Under the pieces are notes generated by a model. That model had not been told where the DNA came from. It was given only the letters and a program-made list of their open reading frames with translations, and made no database searches. A stretch of DNA of 64,000 bases from NCBI RefSeq assembly GCF_002775205.1, contig NC_036454.1, positions 9,181,882 through 9,245,881 of the forward strand. The letters run 5' to 3'. Source of the stretch: Xiphophorus maculatus. Taxonomy: Eukaryota > Chordata > Actinopteri > Cyprinodontiformes > Poeciliidae. How positions within the stretch are numbered: position 1 is the stretch's first letter; each line of letters starts with the position of its first letter. Position numbers and translations under genes: made by a program. This document shows, in pieces, positions 25,401-37,440 of the stretch.

Positions 25401-28400
25401 GTAATTTATATTTTTTTATTGAAAACCTGCAGGTATGATTTAGCCGATAAATCCAGAACACGCTTCCTGCAACTGGGTAAAAATAAAACTCCTTCACACC
25501 CTTCTTGTCTATATGTCAAAAAGCAAAATATACATCTGCCTCTCATTCACTCATGAACAATTTTCATTTTAAAGTCACTGATTCTGCCTATTAAGTGGTG
25601 AAAACACCGTTCACTGCTGCAAGCTGCAAACCTCTCCTTTATTTTCCGCCTGTTTCCTAAATGGAACATGTTGTTCTCCCTGCTTCACAGCCTCCATCAT
25701 CTGCCTCCCTCCTCCACTGACCCTGCTGCTGCACATTTGCCCTCTCATATTCCATAAACTCCAAAATTTATAAAAACAATCCTTAGAGCATGCATGTGAT
25801 AAAGCTTGTGTGCAGTAAATGCCACAAAAGACCCAAAAGATACAGATACATCCTAAATCTGATGTAACTTCAAAGTCCATCAGTTTCTCTTTGGTATTTT
25901 GTTGTTTACCATCCATCTTCTTTTCTGCCCTCACATTTCATAGTGACAGGCATATCGTATAGGCATTAATCTTATCAATGTGTTAATCTTATTGGTTTGG
26001 TTGGAGTTCAGTATCTTAACAAGAAACAAAAATGATGATAAAAGAGCAGCTAAAGTACAGAGAAAAACTTTCAAAGACTTTCAGAAAGTCTTGAGACCTG
26101 TTAATCAAGACAGTTTTGAGAGAAAAACAAGTCAAGCTTCTTTGCAAGCAAAATGCAATAAGTGCCAAAGCAAAACAGAACAAAAAGAAAGTAAATTGAC
26201 AGAAAGCTGGCCTGACTATAATGCACCAGGAACATAATAACTGTCTATGTGTTAACACAAACTAGCTGACATTCAGTCAAAAATAACAAACAAAGTCATT
26301 ACAGAGGAAGGATGGCAAAAGTATGTGAATGCACATCTGTCCCGACTGGTTCCTAAATTTGGCTACTATTACATCTTGATGCCAACCATCAGGCACACAA
26401 CACTCAAAAACTATTTCTTATCAAACTGTCAGGTGCTGCTAATGGTTTCTAATGCATCTCCATGCTCTGTAAGATGCTCCAGTAACTGCAAGTAGAACAC
26501 CCTTAGAGAGTCTCCTCTAGACGTAAAAGTTTCTTGCAAATCGAATCACTTTAATAAATGGAACTGCTATTCATTTGTACCAAGTTATGTGCAAATCGGA
26601 CCATTCCTTCAGAACATGTAGATGAAAAAAGAAATGATTTAATTACCTCAGAGACACTCTCTGTTTCAGAAACAGGAACCTCAGCCTCTTTCGCCAGATC
26701 AGTTTCAACTGTAGAGGGTTCTGCTGGAGGAATACTTTCAACTGCTGCTTCTTTGGCGACACGTGCTGGACCTTCAACTTCATCCCCCACTCTGGATTCC
26801 AGCTCCACAGTAGCCTGCTCCAACAGCACACCATCATCTGCTGCAGCTACCTCAACCACGAAGGCCTCTGCTGCTTCTTCTTTCACAACAGGCTGTGGTT
26901 CAAATTTTGGAGGTTCCACTGCAGGGGCAGAAATGGGAATGACCTGTGGGGGCTTTTCTCGAGTGGGTGGTGAAATTTTAGCTGCTTTTTTGGGAGTTGC
27001 TGTAGGGGGCGCACTAATGGCAATCCCTGAGTTGGATTTGATTGGTGGATTGGCTGCATACTGCTCCTCAAGTGCTCTCCTCTGGGCTTGCTGCAACAAG
27101 GAAAAACAGAAAAAAATAAAATCACACATCAATGTTAACCACTAATGACTCAATACCAAACAAGCATGCTTAAGATGAGTTTTGATCTTTATCGGAACAG
27201 ATATATTCATTTTTATGCATTTGATAATGATGTAGCTATATAACTATCCTTATATACTTGACTAACTATTAAACTATTTCACATTTTGTCATGTTACAAC
27301 CACAAAATCCAATCAATTCATTGGGATTGTAGGTGATGAACTAATACGAAGAACATGAAAACTGTGATAAAGAAACAAAATCATAGTTTTCAAAATTCTG
27401 ACAACTCTAAATAAAATCCACTGCAACTAATTGTCTCCAGATATTTAGTAAATGTAGTCTGCTTGTGTGTAATTTACAGTAGTCTCAGAATAAATCAGAG
27501 AACATTACTGATCAAAAAGAGCCATGCATGCCAAGGAACAGATAGGCCAGGAATGAAAATGTGTACAAGTTTAAAACAGAGTCGGTCATAAAACAATTTC
27601 CAAACAATTATTTGATGCCTTTATCAATAATTTATGTGAAAATAGAAAGAGTGTAACTGCAAATATACCAAGACATGACTGTCCACCTAAAATGACCGGC
27701 AAGCAATAATAAAGCATTTATTAAAATAGCATTCAAGAGGTTCACAGTAAATACTGAGGACCTGCAACCTGTCAACAGCACAACTGTGAATCTGTCACAC
27801 ATAATCCCAATAAAACCCAGTAAAGTTTACAGTTGTAATGTAATGATATGGAAAACATTACTGTTTTTGCAAGGTGTTTCTAATGACAGATAGACATAAG
27901 GCCTGATACAATACCTCATGGGATTTTAACTGGTTTTTACTTTTAAATGCCGTTAAAAAGCTTGATGTTATTGGCAAACTGTAGCTCATCCTAGCGCCTA
28001 CAGGAATACCAGACATGCCATACTTGCCAGGTTCAACATATTTTTCAGCTTTGGACAAAACCCCCTCGAGCTTTAGTGGAGATTTTAGGAGGGCAGACCA
28101 CTGGAGGGAGGGGGCAACTGGGACTGGACCCAACAAGGCTAGTTAGATAATGGGAGCTAATTAGTTGAATCAGAACAGTCCTGACAGGTCTGGTGAAGCG
28201 GGAAAAGAAACCGTACGAGTCAGCAGCACTGATGGGTGCCCCGCGGGCCAGACAGTGGGTCTAATCACTTCATAATCAGGTTAGAATCACTCCCCAAAAA
28301 TGCTTTTGTTAGGCCAACAGCCAGCTTTGCATTGCTAGACCTGTGGTGCAAGCCAAAAGTGCCTGGGTGTGTGTGGGGGTGTACTGTATATGTCCTGTCC

Positions 28401-30427
28401 GTCCAAACACCATCAAAACAAGGCCTCTGTTGCTGATGTCCATACAAAACTTGATATTTAGCAGCCCACACTTCCCTGGGCACAGGAGAAAGACAATTTA
28501 TAAAGAACCAAATTTAGAGAACAGAAATAGACACACATCAGTCAGGGTTCTGATTTCTCTAAGGCGACTAGTGATAACACAAAACTGAAGTGACTTAAGG
28601 AGACCATTTTATCTAACTGTCAATAGTGGACTCTGAAAACCAATGAGATTATGCACATTCCAACCTGGCAAAACCTTTGCAGGCCATTCCTACAGTCAAC
28701 ACATCATCAAAACCAGCCCTGTGATGCTGAGAGGAGCAGACTCCAGCTAAAGATGGCAGATTTGGGCAACAGAGCTTATCTGGGTTGTCTCACCTGCTGG
28801 AAAGCCTGGTAAAACATCTGTGGTTTATTCTTTTACTTAACAGAGAGAATACACATTGATAACAATTAAAAACATGACCTAGAGTTAGCTAACGGTTATT
28901 CTTTGTCTGTTGTCCATAGACAGGTTTCACAGGTTCTAACTGGTGATTGGCAAGGTCAATTAATGAAAAAAAGAGATTGTTTTCCAAATCATTAAATGAA
29001 CCAAAGTAAATAACTGTAAACCAAACATCAACAAACAGCATGTACATTTTTGGGGTTTATTAACAGCCAGTGGCTGCTTTGAAGCATACATAAGGATAAT
29101 CTTATAATTTCTTCATTTTCCGATGGAATCCAAATTACCTCTATGAAGGAAACTGCAACACATTTGTTTCTTACCTAAGGGTAATAGATCCCAAAAAAAC
29201 AAAAAAGGGAAAATCTTATTGCCCCCCCCCCCCCCCCCCCCCCCCAAAAAAAAACAGATTAGTGCATCTCTAGTACAAAATCCAAAAATCTAATTCTGAC
29301 ATTTAAAAGGCTTCTAAATCAAGTGTGAAACATTGTAATTAGTTAAAGAAATGTCTTTATAATTACATTACAGACAGGATAAACTGCATAAAGGAGTGAA
29401 AAATGTTATGATACCAAAAGACCAGTTGGTACAAACAAAACTGGTTTTAATAGTTTCTTTAATTAATGATGCAAAATTGTTTAATTTGATATTTACAGCA
29501 GAGTGGATTCCAGTCCACTGCTGCTTTTACAAAAAATTATGTATACAAAAACTTTTCCTTTGGGTAATAACAGTCTCTTCTCTCATTTCTTTAGATTATA
29601 AAAAGTTATTTTGTTGGTTACAAAATTGGTAAATATTTTTCATAACAATGAACAATAGTGAATGTAAAGGAAAACGCTAAATGTTTGCATATAAAAAGAT
29701 TTTCATGGTTTCAAAGTAAACCTTTGCCCTTCACGAAAATGGAGCTTCTGTGTTACTTTCTCGCTCACACAGATCTCCACTCTGCCACACCCACTCATTT
29801 CCTTTGAGCGTTCCGTGTTCAAAAATAGTTTTACCCCAGACACAAGAGAAATAGAAAAGGAGATGGAACCGTATAAATTAGTGAGTTACTTATATTAAGA
29901 CAACAATATGAGTTCTGTGTTGGGTTGTTGCTGATTTTTCTGTAATTTATTCTTTCTCACGTGTTTTAGAAAGTGCTGTCCAGTTGTAAAATAAAACAAA
30001 ATATATAATAGTTGAATTATGTTAATCTCTCTCGTGACTTTGAAAATGTCAAGAAGTAATCTCCCCATCTTAAACAAAATGGTTGAATATGGCTATATTA
30101 GATTTTGAAAAATAAAATCTACTTAGGTTAAGTGTGGTTATCTTTTGGTTCAGTGAAATTTAAGCATATACATTTTAGTTTTTTCCACCTCTACCTTCTT
30201 TCTGCAGTTTTATGCTAAACCCGAACCTCAAAATAAGCCGTCAAACAGTCAGCATTGTTTGTGTTTTCATTTGCTTATAATAAAAAATTTCACGAGAAGA
30301 CACAAAGAAACGCACAGTGTCACTACTCTTGCAGAGTAGATCTGTTTTGCTAACAATAAAAAGTGCGCCTGTCACCACTCACCACCCTCCTCATGCGTCG
30401 CTTGTTCTTCTTCCTCTTGCTTGGCAT
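16496..30427 (-). CDS. Unidentified protein, ~517 aa, basic N-terminus and acidic low-complexity tail
   Basis: I do not recognise this gene. Exons in coding order: 30427-30383, 28100-27915, 27090-26647, 21896-21849, 20039-20001, 19865-19533, 19412-19380, 19253-19188, 18652-18563, 18153-18064, 17172-17056, 16558-16496. All have GT-AG borders, all start and end in phase 0, and none contains a stop until the TAA at 16496. Residues 1-15 are strongly basic (KRKKNKRRMRR), suggesting a nuclear or nucleic-acid signal. Residues 16-77 form a more ordered-looking module (W..LLKSPLKLEGVL, YVEPGKYG), from an exon behind a strong pyrimidine tract. Residues 78-225 begin with a helical QAQRRALEEQ stretch, then turn Pro/Ala/Glu-rich. 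Residues 226-517 are Glu/Val/Thr/Ala-rich and acidic, and look disordered. No membrane segment or enzyme motif is visible. Cassette exons may be skipped freely. The end exons and the two large exons are secure; small exons are less so. Confidence 0.72.
16684..17005. mobile_element. Foldback (MITE-like) element, long imperfect inverted repeat
   Basis: The left arm (about 16765-16855, with aatggcacttttaatgcaaag and a 'gccaactttg' segment) is mirrored by the right arm (about 16880-16975, with caaagttggcacttttaatg and ctttgcattaaaagtgtcat), around a centre near 16865. The 5' edge 'ggtaacactttatttgaca' is typical of a very common fish repeat. It lies in an intron of the unnamed gene, ending about 50 bp from the exon at 17056-17172. 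Confidence 0.72.
21897..24935 (-). other. Intron of the unnamed gene, 3.0 kb
   Basis: No further phase-0 exon was found. A short 'ccctctggaattaataaag' at about 24603-24622 resembles the tail of fish retroposons. Confidence 0.55.
24936..24965 (-). CDS. Candidate alternative first exon (10 codons) of the unnamed gene
   Basis: Minus-strand ATGGCG opens a 10-codon frame (MAFLMTWPIM) ending at a gtatgt donor in phase 0, which would splice in frame onto the exon at 21896-21849. The hydrophobic start contrasts with the basic main N-terminus. A CCAAT box lies 26 bp upstream of the ATG and an ETS-type aggaagt about 60 bp upstream, so the 5' leader would be short. Transcript data are needed to confirm it. 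A separate tiny transcript is the alternative. Confidence 0.4.
24985..25060 (-). promoter_or_regulatory. Candidate internal promoter with CCAAT and ETS sites
   Basis: The plus-strand sequence holds ccaat at 24991 (reads as ATTGG toward the gene) and acttcctga at 25024-25032 (reads as TCAGGAAGT, an ETS/GABP-type core). There is a local GC rise near 25050-25065. It lies directly upstream of the ATGGCG at 24965. Confidence 0.38.
27283..27720 (+). mobile_element. Decayed Tc1-like transposon copy
   Basis: It begins 'ttcacattttgtcatgttac', includes 'ggaacagataggccaggaatg', and ends in a segment similar to one in the copy at 43505 ('ccaagacatgactgtccacc' here, 'ctaagatatgactatcaacc' there). The frame is broken many times and the 3' half is missing. 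It sits in the intron between exons 27915-28100 and 26647-27090. Confidence 0.5.
27915..28100 (-). CDS. Exon 2 of the unnamed gene (62 codons)
   Basis: Listed separately because it differs from the rest of the gene. The acceptor follows a long pyrimidine tract on the minus strand (ccccctccctccag). The frame is open for exactly 62 codons to a donor GAG/gtattg, phase 0 at both ends like the neighbouring exons. The translation is mixed rather than Glu-rich: Trp, Tyr, Gly and Pro occur, with YVEPGKYG and GIPVGARMSY. It may be the only folded module of the protein. An intergenic open frame is the alternative, but the paired splice sites in matching phase argue against this. Confidence 0.62.
29222..29245 (+). 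repeat. Poly-C tract of about 24 followed by A-run
   Basis: An uninterrupted run of C directly followed by about nine A, inside the intron 28101-30382. Such a long G:C homopolymer is rare in fish introns and its length may be unreliable in the assembly. Confidence 0.9.
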
Positions 30428-30429
30428 TT

Positions 30430-30700
30430 TGGGCGCGCTGCTGGAAAAACTCAAAAAGACTGAAAGGAGTGAAACGGGCAGCAAGGCAGAGAGAGCAATG
30501 TGGATGTCTATAAAGCCTCCTATTTCCCCCCTTTTACCTTTGCGCCGAACCTATAGGCGGACTGGGATGGAAGATGGGAGGGGGGCGTGTAGAGGCAGAG
30601 AGCGACAGCAAAAAGACGCGCGCATGCGCTCCGCTGCTGTGTCACATGGCTGGATGAGCGCTGGACGACCTATCTAGATTTTGGACGGTAAGTTACGTTA
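30430..30700 (-). promoter_or_regulatory. CpG-rich promoter of the unnamed gene with NRF1-type site
   Basis: The 270 bp upstream of the ATG at 30427 are markedly GC/CpG-rich in an AT-rich setting. They contain cgcgcatgcgct at 30618-30629, a full match to the palindromic NRF1 core GCGCATGCGC. A second element, tcacatgg, lies near 30642. This is the pattern of a housekeeping-type promoter. Confidence 0.6.
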
Positions 30701-32914
30701 TGTAAGAGCTCCATCAAAGCACAGAGAGAACGACAGAGAGGTCTACTGGCTTGGGACGCTTTTTGGCTCACGTTTTAGGTCTTCTGGTGCATTGATGTTT
30801 TGTCAGCCACGCTCAGTCAGAATCATGAGAAGACATTAACTAAACACAGTCCTCCAGAGAAATTAGAATGTGCAACTACAAACAGAGTTTTGAATGGATT
30901 GAAATCATAAAGCAAAAGAATAGAAGGCATTGTTTGATGCTGGGAACACAAAGAGAGAAAACTCGCCCGCTGGACTCCAGAAGCTGTGAGGACCCATTGT
31001 CTGAAACTTCTTGGGCAGCAGGGAATGTATGCTTATTACATGAAATGAATGCTCTTTTGTGTTGGCCACATTTAATGGCTTTTACTTAAAAGCCCTAAAA
31101 TAAACGTATTTTGTATTGCAGTTATAATCTTTCTCTAAGAAAAATTCAAAATCTGACTTTTAATCAAAGTATAGGGTATACAGGGTGTTCAATTATTAGA
31201 ACAATCCCTAATAAAATTTATGTAATACAAGCTTATTTTATTTACACTTTTTAAAAAATGGATGACTGTTGCTTCACCAAGCTTTTCTCATCTGGATAAA
31301 GACCCAGTTTTCTACCAGTACACTGAAAATTGGTCATCAGCAGGATAAAAGTCTGATTATGGCCAAAGCAACACAGATCTATACTGGCAGAGCCAAAACT
31401 CTATCAAGGTTTGATAGCTAGAATTTTCACTCTGACTTTATGCAACTGCAATAGAAGACTATTTTATCTGAAAGTTTTTTTTTTACACATCTTTACCGAG
31501 AGCATAGATAAACAATAAATTTGTGGATTCTTTATTTCCCAGGTGTTGTTGGACATAGTCATTTGACATTTATACCGTGTGGCAGTTTTGCCTGTGGGCT
31601 GGAAACTTAATTTTCTCCTTCAATGTCATTGAATGCGTATCAGTTATGTGCAGTGACTCCAACCTGAAGCTTCAGTTCAGGATGAACATTATGATCACTG
31701 GCTAATTGAAGAATAAATACATTTTTGCCCTGTCTATTTTCTCTATTGGCTTTCTCTATTACAACTACAACGATTATAATAAAGTTGGTCCTATTACTCT
31801 GGCTTATATTTTAAGTTTTGCTTTATGTTGTATATATGTAAAATGTTATCTATGCAAATTCAGTCAATGTTTTGAAACATGCACCAAGCTTTTGTGGATT
31901 TCCTCTTTCTTATTGATTCAGAAATGTATATCTGGCCTTTACAGATTCACGTAGATTCATTTCTTATGTTTTGTGATGCAGTTACATGTTTTCGTGTCAT
32001 TTAAAGTATGCAAATGTAACCGGTCTGCAGTTCACCTCAAAATGCTGACGTGGATTGTTTTCTTTGTTAGGACGTGATCAATCATCGTTGTTGGCTGTAT
32101 TTTACTCAGCAGATGACATGTCAACTTTGAATACTTTAAAAAAGGAAAAACTTCAGATTACTTGTCAAAGTTTACTAAGCTTTCTGCATATTCCAACAAG
32201 GCTTAGTTTAGTCCTGTACCTCAGTCGTGTGAGCACACATCGACATGAAGCATAGAGAAAAGAAATCAGTTCAGCAGGTTTGTCAGGTTACATGGCCAAA
32301 GGGTTAAATGCTATGAAATCAAACAGCTAAAACAGAAGAGAAGCACAACAAAAGGCTTTAACAACAATTAAATAAGGTGGCATGGCAATAAAAGTTTGAT
32401 GTACTTCTAAAGCTTAACTGTTTATGATTATTTGTGATGGCAATTTACAAAAGTGAGTGAGTGCTTTAGTTCAGAAATTTGCATGAATCTTGTCTTGTTC
32501 ATTAGTAGATACTGTAGATCATAGAATATATGTGCTGGCAGGGCCAATGCTGAGTGATTTATCTTTTTATTTATGCATAAGTCTAGTGAAATGATGTGAC
32601 TGCTGTCATATCAGAAACCTTTCAGCATTTAGAGGACATTTAAAATAAAACAAACAGTTTCTAGAAATAACTGGATGGCTCTGGCAGACGGTGGGCACCC
32701 AACCTGCCTGATTACTTGTGATAGAATGTGCACTGAAGCTGTCATAAGGTTAAAAGTCATTATTTTAAATAGAAGAAATGTTGTCTGCCAAGTAACACCC
32801 ATCCATGGTGACCTCCTCTGTCACATCAATCAGACACACATCCTGGGACAAAGCCACCATTAAAAACTGGGATGTTTAAACATCTTTCCATAACCAATCA
32901 AACTCCTTGGACCT

Positions 32915-33010
32915 TTTCACGTTTTGTCATGTTACAACCTCAAATTTCAATGTATTTCAATGACATTTTACATCATGGAGTTGCATGAAGTTGTGCATAC
33001 TTTTAAATAA
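32915..33010 (+). mobile_element. Terminal fragment of Tc1-like family
   Basis: 'ttttcacgttttgtcatgtt' followed by 'acaacctcaaatttcaatg' is the same terminus as in the copies at 10335 and 27283. Only the first 100 bp or so remain. Confidence 0.5.
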
Positions 33011-33959
33011 TATTATAAATGATTTTTTTTTTGGGGGGGGGAGCAGTAAAAACACAGTTTAGCACTCACTAATGAGTAGCAATGTATCACTTAGCTATGC
33101 TTTTCTGTGTTATTTGTTCCTTTACTTGTAGCTTGTATAATGTCGCTCTTGGAAATATTAATTTAAATATGGTGCAAAAATACTGTGTCTATTGTAAAGA
33201 GCCAACTATTACTCAATATTTTATCATCAACAAGGAAGTTTAATAGCAGCAAGATAATATGAATCCAGTCCACTCCCACAGCTCATTATTTTAATGTTTA
33301 TACTTATTTTTTTATTAGTGGCACAGTAGCCATCCACACACAGTGTTGCATGCATGTGTAAAGAGTCACAGCTCTTTGGTGATACGAGCCAGACAAATAT
33401 CACAGAGAAGTGAAAGACTTGCTGAGCACGTCATCTTCTGGAGTAAAACCAGGTATTAATATCACTAACCATGAATAAAGTTTGCTGCGCCACCACTTGT
33501 CAAAGTGCAGATTAACACACTTAAACAAAATACTCCCTGAATATTTTCAGAAACTCTCTTGACCTCTTGTACTCACCGTAACTGCACACACCGTACACAG
33601 ACAAAAGTCAAATCCCATTCATTCCTTTTTATATTGTCCTGTCTTCTGTTTGTCGACTCGGCCTCAGGCTTATTTCTGCCTCTAAATCTGTTCCAGGATC
33701 CAGCATGTGAAGTTCAGACCATCTGAGTGAGAATATGTTAGGGACTCAGCAAGACTTCTCCACCTTAAAGAAGAAATTAATTTCAAACTTTGTTTTTGAC
33801 ATATGTTCCTAAAATGTAAATTTTACACCATTAAATAATTTTGAATGTTAACAGTTTGCTTGCTTTCAGATTTTGTGACTTTAAAACCCACAAACTTGGG
33901 AAAATGTATTTGTTATGTATAGAGTGAAGGGAAAACCATGCAAGATGTTCTGAGTGTTT

Positions 33960-34520
33960 TACAAATAAAATCTGAAGTTTGTCTTTCTTTCACGTGTTTG
34001 CAGCGCCTCCTAGAGGGTATGTGGCAAACTCCATGTAACGTCTTATAGATTTCTTTCAACAAGTCAAAGATCTTGTTATCTTTGCTCCTAGACCAAATTT
34101 GGAGTAGCCCAGCTATTCTCCCACCTGAGCTGTGGATCCCTGCAAATCCTCCAGAGTTTCCATGAGCCTCTTTATTTTTTCTCTGACTAAGGCTCTCCTG
34201 GTCTGTCAGTTTATGTAATTGAAAAATCTCTTTCTGAGATATTTAAGGCATTGTGGTACTATTTAATTTTTTATTTAACTACTTTTTTCTTCACAGCCGT
34301 CCCTGAACTTTCTGCTGTGTTTTTTGGTCTTCATGATTCTGTTTGTTCACTAATATTTTGTACGAACCTCTGAGGGGGTCAATACACACGCACACCTGAA
34401 ATGTAAAACATTTTTAACTTATGCCTCCTCTATCTATCTCATAAAGTCTTATTCAAATAAAGTTTATGTTTGGAATGTGACAAAATGTTTAAAATTTTAA
34501 GGTGTATGAATACATTTGAA
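33960..34520 (-). mobile_element. Decayed Tc1-like transposon, minus orientation
   Basis: It contains the family's internal segment 'cctgagctgtggatccctgc' (about 34120), 'ttcatgattctgtttgttca' (about 34331), and ends 'gtgacaaaatgtttaaaatt' near 34477, the complement of the terminus seen at 27283. There is no intact frame. Confidence 0.55.
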
Positions 34521-34835
34521 CTTTCAAATTGTAATTTTTCTTTTTTGTTACCATACATATGAAACCAGTCTGTTACCCAACCTTACAGCAAGCCACCCCA
34601 AATAGTGTTAAAAGGTTTAATTGGTTAAATCAATACATGGTGATTTACTCTAAAATGGGGTTATAAATAAAACTAACGAATTAAGAGTGTAAGGAGAAAC
34701 CAAGAAAGAGAGAAATGGAACTGAAAGGAGAATAATTAAGAGTATCAGAATGAAGTGGGAGATAACATTTTGTAAGTAAAAATATGCTCTGTAACAAAAG
34801 AATTATGATGATGTCTCCACGTTAACGGTTGTCTT

Positions 34836-35330
34836 GTGTTCTTAGATCCAAGAACAGCTATAAAAAAAAACAATCTTGAAGAAGGCAAACTTTACAGGGT
34901 AAGGATCTTGTTTCCACTCCAGGAACCTTGTAATTCTCAGGCTCCTCTCCTGTGGAGACATTTTTCAATATTTAAAACCAGCCTTAAAACGTTCCTTTCT
35001 AATAAAGCTCATAGTTAACAACAGAGGAATGTTTGCCTGGTAGTTGATGGGGGAGTAGACGGAGGTAGAGTGTAGGGCCTGATTTGGTGGGAGAGAATGC
35101 AATGCTCTGCTTCTCTCATGCCTCATTGTGAGGGGTTAGGTTATCCTGAGCTGTTTCTGTAGACATGCTGCTGGGCTTAGGCTGCTAGAGAATAAAATTA
35201 TTACTTTTCCTCACTCTTCTGCTTTCGCTTTCCACTACTCTAAAATTTGCAATATTTGCTGTTAATTCAGCCGTTAACTTTATATTTTCTGTAAGTTTTT
35301 TATTTCACTCCATAGTAGCTTCATCTACTG
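34836..35330 (+). repeat. Degraded dispersed fish repeat
   Basis: 'gctcctctcctgtggagaca' followed by 'ccagccttaaaacgttcctt' and 'taataaagctcatagtt' resembles a very common teleost interspersed repeat. The downstream 'gacatgctgctgggcttagg' fits the same repeat. Its class is not assigned. Confidence 0.45.
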
Positions 35331-36121
35331 TGGTGTTTTGTTTGGCATAAGCAGAGATAATGCTGAAAAAAAACTAAACCCTCTTCTTCTCCTGCTGTTC
35401 ACTTTTTTACTTTTTATTACAGTACTGCTACATCAGTTATTCTACTAGATTTTTATACATCTTTCCCAGGGATCCCAACAAATGTGGAGGGTGCTGTAGA
35501 TAAAATTCTGCTTTTTAGCTCATCTGATGTACTAATGTACTATGCAGATTATTGTATATGGTTCATTTGAGTGGTTTATTTGAACTTTCAAACCTTATTA
35601 TTCAAGCAGATTACAAAATCAAAATATATAATGCAATTTACAAGTCAGATGATTTAAGTTTAACGCCATTTTCAACCAAGTTGCTGCAAAAACCTCCATA
35701 TCACTTTTCTGAATCACATTTTTCTCCTGATAACCTCTGACACATTTCAGCAATAAACGGTTAATAGTACGGAACCAAATGTCCATACAAGGCAGGGTTT
35801 GGTCCGATCATGTGTTCCTGCTAGGATCATGTTCCCTGTGCAGAGAGTGACTCACAGCAGCCATATAAACAATTTAAATGCAAAAGCTATATTTATCCTT
35901 ATCATACAGAGCACGCACACCTATCAAGAGATAAGATTGTCATATAGTGACAGATTTCAAATGAGGATTGTTGAGAAAGGCAGGTGTAAATGGTATGAAA
36001 TAGAGAACTGCCTGAAAGGTGTTTTTAGAAAACTGATGATTTTAACAAAGAGAGAATTTTAAACATTTATTTTTGCTGTTAATGATGCGATTCAATAAAA
36101 AAATGGCTAGTATGTGCATGT

Positions 36122-36135
36122 ACTGCCATCTGGTG
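36122..36135 (-). promoter_or_regulatory. CTCF-like motif, 13 of 14 positions
   Basis: The complement of actgccatctggtgt gives acaccagatggcag, matching CCASYAGRKGGCRS except at position 1. Confidence 0.35.
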
Positions 36136-36894
36136 TCCAGTTTGAACCAAACAACCACAACCTCCACATTTTGTGTATGTAGAAAGAGTTCAGTTTCAGT
36201 TACACAAATTTTTTTTTTTACTCCTTTTTGCCTGAACATTTTAGGCGCTGGCAGCCCTGTGAACTTCCTTTTGAAGAGAACTGGCCATATTATAACGATT
36301 TCTTTAATATAACAAGTGTATTTAAAAGTGCGTAGACACACTATGCAGCAGTCCAAAACCCTTTTTTCATGTTAGAGCTTAAAAAAATAAAAATAAATAA
36401 AAAACACTGACCTTTTTTTGTAATCGGAATAGAAATGAAGAAGTTCTTTCAAATTTGATTCACACAATATGTTCTGGTTTAACTCACCTTCGAAAAGATA
36501 GGCAATTTTTCTGAGTAAAACAAAAGCTGCACATACAAAACATATCAACATGTATTTCATTGTACAAAAGCGAAATAAAGAGGTGTATGTATTTACAATA
36601 CTGTATTTTTAAATGCTGGTGAGGAGTTTACATATCAACATCATGATTTATTCACATAGAAAAAAGACATCGGAAATACTGAAGGATTTGCAACTCTTAT
36701 CTTATGGAAATATTTTTTATAGTAGACAAAAATCTGTCCTCTGTGCAGCAGAGGATTTGAGTAGACCAGCTACAATAAATATTACTTATATTTTTATCCT
36801 ATGGTAAACGTCTTGCCATATTTTAAATTTTGCTATACAATTCTTAAAGCAATATGTAAAAAACTTAAACAGAAACAGCTTGTTTTACTGAAAG

Positions 36895-37440
36895 ACTTTT
36901 TCACATTTTCTTAAGCTTAAACTACAAACTTTAACATTATATTGGGGTTGTACATGACAGACCAGGATAAAGTTGTTCATAAGTAAGAATTATAAAGAAC
37001 AACAATTCCTTTAATTTTTTTTTACAAGTAGCAATGGCATGCACCGCCCCTTTTTGAGACAAAAATTCTCTTAATTTGTAGTTAAATTTTATAAGTGTAG
37101 GATTTTATCACAGTATAGAGGCAGAATGGCCCTATACTATACCACAACCTAAATCCAACAGAAAATATGTGGAAAAACTTGGAAATTGATATTTGCAATC
37201 AGTCAGATTGGACCATCTCCATCTAGTTTGTCTGAGATTCACAGAGTATCCAAAGGCATATGGGCAAAAATGTCTTCAGATATGCCAAGCTGGAAATCGG
37301 AAAGACCAGCAGCTGTAATATTAGCAAAAGATGGTTCTGCAAAGAGTCATCTCAGCTTGACTGAATATACACACCACCCATTTTAAAATCTAATTTGTCA
37401 CATACTTCAAAAACCACTTCAAACCCATTTCCACGTCGCT
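36895..37440 (+). mobile_element. Decayed Tc1-like transposon retaining transposase C-terminal coding traces
   Basis: It starts with 'ctttttcacattttcttaag'. Around 37140-37190 the frame reads like the Tc1 DDE catalytic end (N-L-N-P-x-E-N-x-W-K-x-L). It continues to an Ala/Lys-rich tail and a Gly-Ser-like 'gatggttctgcaaagagtc' near 37330. Stops and gaps interrupt it. Confidence 0.6.

Noticed and set aside
26558..27145. 195-codon plus-strand frame
   Set aside because: It is the antisense shadow of exon 26647-27090, whose splice borders and phase are convincing on the minus strand.
30363..30677. Plus-strand frame with a hydrophobic start (RRLFFFLLLGILGALL)
   Set aside because: It looks like a signal peptide but is the complement of the basic Lys/Arg start exon of the unnamed gene and its CpG-rich promoter.
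37186..37386. Plus-strand 66-codon frame
   Set aside because: It falls within the C-terminal part of a decayed Tc1-like transposase region and is not an independent gene.
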